Positions 4,556 to 6,987 of a stretch of DNA of 6,987 nt are shown here, in pieces. Each line of letters starts with the position of its first letter. Position 1 is the first letter of the stretch. Both the position numbers and the translations under genes were made by a program. This DNA is from JANNRW01 sp031401815 (GTDB lineage: Bacteria; Desulfobacterota; Desulfuromonadia; Geobacterales; DSM-12255), in assembly GCA_031401815.1 (NCBI GenBank), contig JANNRW010000344.1, positions 1 through 6,987 of the forward strand. The letters are read 5' to 3'. Under the pieces are notes generated by a model, which was given only the letters and a program-made list of their open reading frames with translations, did no database searches and had not been told where the DNA came from.

Positions 4556-6688
4556 ATGAAGAGTGAAGTATCTTTTTTGATGTTATACCCCCCTCTTGCT
4601 GAACCTTATGCGCCTTGCCTCAGTATCCCCGAACTATCCGCTGTCCTTAAAAAAAACGGTTATCCTTGCAAAAGTCTGGATCTGAATCTGGCGGTTCATG
4701 ATGAACTGCTTACCGGTGCTTTTTTCAGGGAATCGGTCGAGGCCATTGTTTCGACTGGGTCTAAACCTTTCCTGAATAGTCGTTCAAAACAGGAGTCATT
4801 TTTTGACGAAAAAGCCGCTGTATTGTACCTGCGCTCCCTTGGCGGTTTTCTTGCCGATCGTTTGGATGAGGCCAAACAGCAGCTCCGCCAGCAAGAGACA
4901 TATTCATTCGATGCTTACGGAAGAGCCAGAAGCGACAAACCTTTCTCTATTTTTGACCGAGCCAGAAGAATTTTTTTCCTGTCGCCTCTGCTGCATCCCT
5001 ATACTTCCCATGAAAACCAATCATACTATCTTTCTCCCGGAAATCTGAAGACTGCCATAGAGGGCTACCAGAGCTCACTTTACCATCCCCTTTTCCAGCG
5101 TTATCTCACTACAAAATGTCCCCAGACCCCGAAAGTTGTCGGGATTAGCATCACTTTTGCCGAACAGGTTATCCCCGCGTTTCTGTTGGCTGCCGAAGCA
5201 AAAAATATCTGGCCCGAAGCCATCGTCCTGATGGGTGGGAATTATCCGACGCTGCTTATGGAGAGGCTGATAAGCATCCCGGAGCTGTTTGAAGTTGTTG
5301 ACGGCTTCGTCCAGGGGGCCGGGGAGCAAGCTCTCTTGAGAATCGGCGACAATTTGTCCTGCGGGATTTCCTGGAGCGAGGGTTCTGATAATATCGCCTA
5401 CAAAAAAGGTGATCTGACGATCAACCCAACTGTATTTGGCCAATGGGACGTAAGAGAATCACCGCCGCCCGATTTTGATGATTTTGCCGGACTTTCCTAT
5501 TTTGTTGCGCAACCGCAACTGGCCTATATGACGGGTCGAGGCTGTTACTGGGGGAAGTGCAAATTCTGCAATTATCCGGCCACGCAACCTAAGTATCGGC
5601 CGCGAGGCGTAGATCAAATAGTTGGCGATCTCTCCTATCTCACCAGCAGGTATGGCATCAACGCTTTTCATTTTGCCGATGATGCCGTGGCGCCTCGCCG
5701 CCTGGTATCCATATCCAATGCAATCAATAACAATAAACTTAAACTCCACTGGTGGTGCCTGAGCCGATTTGATCGCACTAACGGTATGCTCTGGTCCCAG
5801 GAGGAAATAAAGGAGATCATGGCGGCAGGATGCTACAGGATCTTTTTCGGTGGGGAGTCGATGGATCATGATGTACAGAAGGGGTGCAACAAAGGGTTAT
5901 CGGTATCGGATATAGAAAAGGGTTTGGAGGAAATCAAGGCAACACCGCTTCATGCGCATGTTTCATTCATTATCGGGATGCCGGGTGAGTCTTTGTCAAC
6001 GGCTCGGAAGACGGTTGATTGGGCTCTGGACATTGCAAGTAATCAGCGGCTCAGCACCCGGGTTCATCGGTTCCGCCTTGCCAGAGGTTCTGTTTACAGT
6101 GAAGATCAATCGGTACTTACACGCGACGAAAACGAATCAACCTGCCTGGCGCCCAACATAAAGTATTACCATGAAACCGGCAGGAATCGCGATTCCCAGA
6201 ATGACTTTTCCATTAAGATAACCGAACTGAAGAGTCTGTTTCTCCGCAAGTATTTTGATTTGCCTGTCCACAGTTATCCGGAAAACCATAATTATGAGGG
6301 GCTGCAATATCATTTGAACTATGGTGGTCAATTACCCAGTAGGAATGCCGCTGGTATTACCAAGAGGAACCTGGGTAGTACACTCAGGCTGAATCCCGTT
6401 GTCGCCTATGGCGTCATCTCTGAACAGGAAGCAGATGCTTGGGGGAATAGATCCGGCCAGGATTCAGGAACAGAGCCTGACAGCATGAAGAATAACTATT
6501 TGTTACTATTTAATTTCAGAAACGAAAGCTACCTTATTCTCCCTGATTATCTGGCTTTCTGGTTCCAGGAGCTGGAGACAAACGGAAGCAGAGAAGAAGC
6601 CTTAGGTAACATACTGGAAGAGAGTGACCGAGACGATCTCATCAAGTATTTGATCGATAACAACTGGCTGGAAAGTTCGCCAGCCTGA
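4556..6688 (+). CDS. B12-binding-domain radical SAM protein with extra C-terminal domain
   Basis: Numbered from ATG 4556 this is 710 residues. Residues 1 to about 260 form a Rossmann-like cobalamin-binding domain: FLMLYPPLAEPYAP near the start, GISITFAEQVIPAF near 195, then VLMGGNYPT and VQGAGEQALL. The DxHxxG motif of base-off B12 proteins is absent, as in many radical SAM methylases. The radical SAM core (about 320-530) carries GRGCYWGKCKFC with C330, C335 and C338, a Cx4Cx2C spacing instead of the classic Cx3Cx2C, to bind a 4Fe-4S cluster that cleaves S-adenosylmethionine. FADDAVAPRR, GGES (432-435) and GMPGES (474-479) follow. Residues about 645-710 form a separate small domain that looks PqqD/RRE-like. 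Alternative start TTG 4532 adds 8 residues and overlaps the peptide gene's stop; neither start has a clear ribosome binding site, so translation is probably coupled to the peptide gene. Likely a methyltransferase or other carbon-centred radical enzyme; the substrate may be the adjacent peptide. Confidence 0.88.
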   Translation: MKSEVSFLMLYPPLAEPYAPCLSIPELSAVLKKNGYPCKSLDLNLAVHDELLTGAFFRESVEAIVSTGSKPFLNSRSKQESFFDEKAAVLYLRSLGGFLADRLDEAKQQLRQQETYSFDAYGRARSDKPFSIFDRARRIFFLSPLLHPYTSHENQSYYLSPGNLKTAIEGYQSSLYHPLFQRYLTTKCPQTPKVVGISITFAEQVIPAFLLAAEAKNIWPEAIVLMGGNYPTLLMERLISIPELFEVVDGFVQGAGEQALLRIGDNLSCGISWSEGSDNIAYKKGDLTINPTVFGQWDVRESPPPDFDDFAGLSYFVAQPQLAYMTGRGCYWGKCKFCNYPATQPKYRPRGVDQIVGDLSYLTSRYGINAFHFADDAVAPRRLVSISNAINNNKLKLHWWCLSRFDRTNGMLWSQEEIKEIMAAGCYRIFFGGESMDHDVQKGCNKGLSVSDIEKGLEEIKATPLHAHVSFIIGMPGESLSTARKTVDWALDIASNQRLSTRVHRFRLARGSVYSEDQSVLTRDENESTCLAPNIKYYHETGRNRDSQNDFSIKITELKSLFLRKYFDLPVHSYPENHNYEGLQYHLNYGGQLPSRNAAGITKRNLGSTLRLNPVVAYGVISEQEADAWGNRSGQDSGTEPDSMKNNYLLLFNFRNESYLILPDYLAFWFQELETNGSREEALGNILEESDRDDLIKYLIDNNWLESSPA

Positions 6689-6700
6689 ACGGGACCATGA

Positions 6701-6901
6701 GTGGCGAGTATAGTTGTCGGCATAGGTGGCAATTTTTGCCCTGAGGAGATAGACGCCTTGAGCGAAGCCGGGGCAAATGAAGTATATGTTGGATTTGTCC
6801 CTGCATCATGGTCCGATATTTTCGGATATGCGACAAGTCCCAACAGGCGCTGCTGGCAGGGGGCAAGTTTTGAGGTGGCCGGGCTTAGTGAGACAGCCTG
6901 A
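6701..6901 (+). pseudogene. truncated peptidase U32-like protein, N-terminal fragment
   Basis: GTG 6701, with GGGA (6691-6694) 6 bases upstream, opens a 66-residue frame only 12 bases after the radical SAM gene. IVVGIGGNFCPEEIDALSEA, then GANEVYVGFVP, a W-S-D-I-F-G segment and SPNRR resemble the start of U32 (COG0826) proteins, in which AGADxVYxGF is the first strand-helix-strand unit of the barrel. These proteins are normally several hundred residues long. Similarity seems to continue through QGASF to GLSETA and then meets TGA 6899-6901, with no continuing frame in the remaining 86 bases. The gene therefore looks cut by a deletion or insertion rather than simply short. U32 members act as proteases or in iron-sulfur/hydroxylation chemistry; here a role with the radical SAM enzyme is inferred from position. 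The family call is from pattern memory. Confidence 0.5.
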
Positions 6902-6953
6902 AGGGTGAAATAAGCAATGCCCCTTGGTTGTTGTGGTTTTCTGGTTTCAGGCT
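6895..6953. repeat. 8-bp inverted repeat and nested hairpin at the right edge
   Basis: AGCCTGAA (6895-6902) is the reverse complement of TTCAGGCT (6946-6953), with 43 bases between. The left arm overlaps the premature stop of the U32-like frame. Within the right side, CTGGT (6941-6945) can pair with ACCAG (6954-6958) around an 8-base loop, followed by a T-rich stretch (6959-6969). It could be a weak terminator or part of a mobile element end. Neither is established. Confidence 0.3.
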
Positions 6954-6985
6954 ACCAGTTTCAGTTTTTCAAGTCCTTGGAAATA
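6947..6985 (-). CDS. possible C-terminal tail of a minus-strand protein, perhaps a transposase
   Basis: Reading leftward from the right edge, one frame gives YFQGLEKLKLVA and a stop at 6947-6949. The short tail with an aromatic start and Leu-Lys pattern is reminiscent of transposase C-termini. A minus-strand element entering here would explain why the U32-like gene ends just to the left. Twelve residues cannot prove a gene. Confidence 0.15.
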   Translation of the reverse strand, partial: YFQGLEKLKLVA

Positions 6986-6987
6986 AG

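Noticed and set aside
6697..6744. ATG 6697 as a start after the radical SAM gene
   Set aside because: This frame stops after about 15 codons. GTG 6701 with GGGA upstream gives the family-like sequence.
1..6987. tRNA, rRNA or CRISPR array
   Set aside because: I saw no cloverleaf-like element and no regularly spaced repeats on either strand; coding sequence accounts for nearly all of the window.

Overview
The window looks like a piece of chromosome from a Gram-negative, probably anaerobic, bacterium. A Desulfobacterota-type host is my guess, based only on gene style: a lipoprotein-anchored TrpX-type ABC system, a cobalamin-binding radical SAM enzyme, a U32-like gene and about 50% GC in the operon. 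Taxonomy is not proven here. Base composition splits the window in two. Positions 1 to about 1690 are AT-rich and carry an insertion-sequence end and a damaged or recoded metallophosphoesterase gene. Positions 1691 to about 6900 are clearly richer in GC and form one tight plus-strand gene cluster.

Left part: the window opens in the last 44 codons of an ISL3-type transposase (2-136). The probable end of that element lies directly after its stop codon. A metallophosphoesterase gene starts at the junction. It is split into two overlapping frames (149-496 and 481-1620), and the break falls on a correctly phased A AAA AAG slippery heptamer (475-481). The five metallophosphoesterase motifs are shared between the two frames, so they make up one protein of about 490 residues if the ribosome slips by -1. 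Either this is programmed frameshifting, or one A has been lost from a run of eight by mutation or sequencing error.

Central and right part: a lipoprotein substrate-binding protein (1691-2668), a permease (2665-3591) and an ATPase (3597-4355) make a complete TrpXYZ-type ABC transporter. A 50-codon gene with a strong ribosome binding site follows (4383-4535). Then come a roughly 710-residue B12-binding-type radical SAM protein (4556-6688, or from a TTG at 4532) and the first 50-60 codons of a U32 peptidase-like gene (6701-6901). The U32-like frame stops early and seems cut off by a rearrangement.

The most interesting reading is that the small peptide is a substrate or partner of the radical SAM enzyme, as in RiPP-type natural product systems, with the ABC system and the U32-like protein as accessories. 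Gene order, spacing, the strong ribosome binding site on the small gene and a PqqD-like look to the enzyme's C-terminus support this. No modification or product can be deduced from the sequence. The last 86 bases hold no gene I can firmly support. They contain an inverted repeat, a small hairpin and a possible minus-strand transposase tail.
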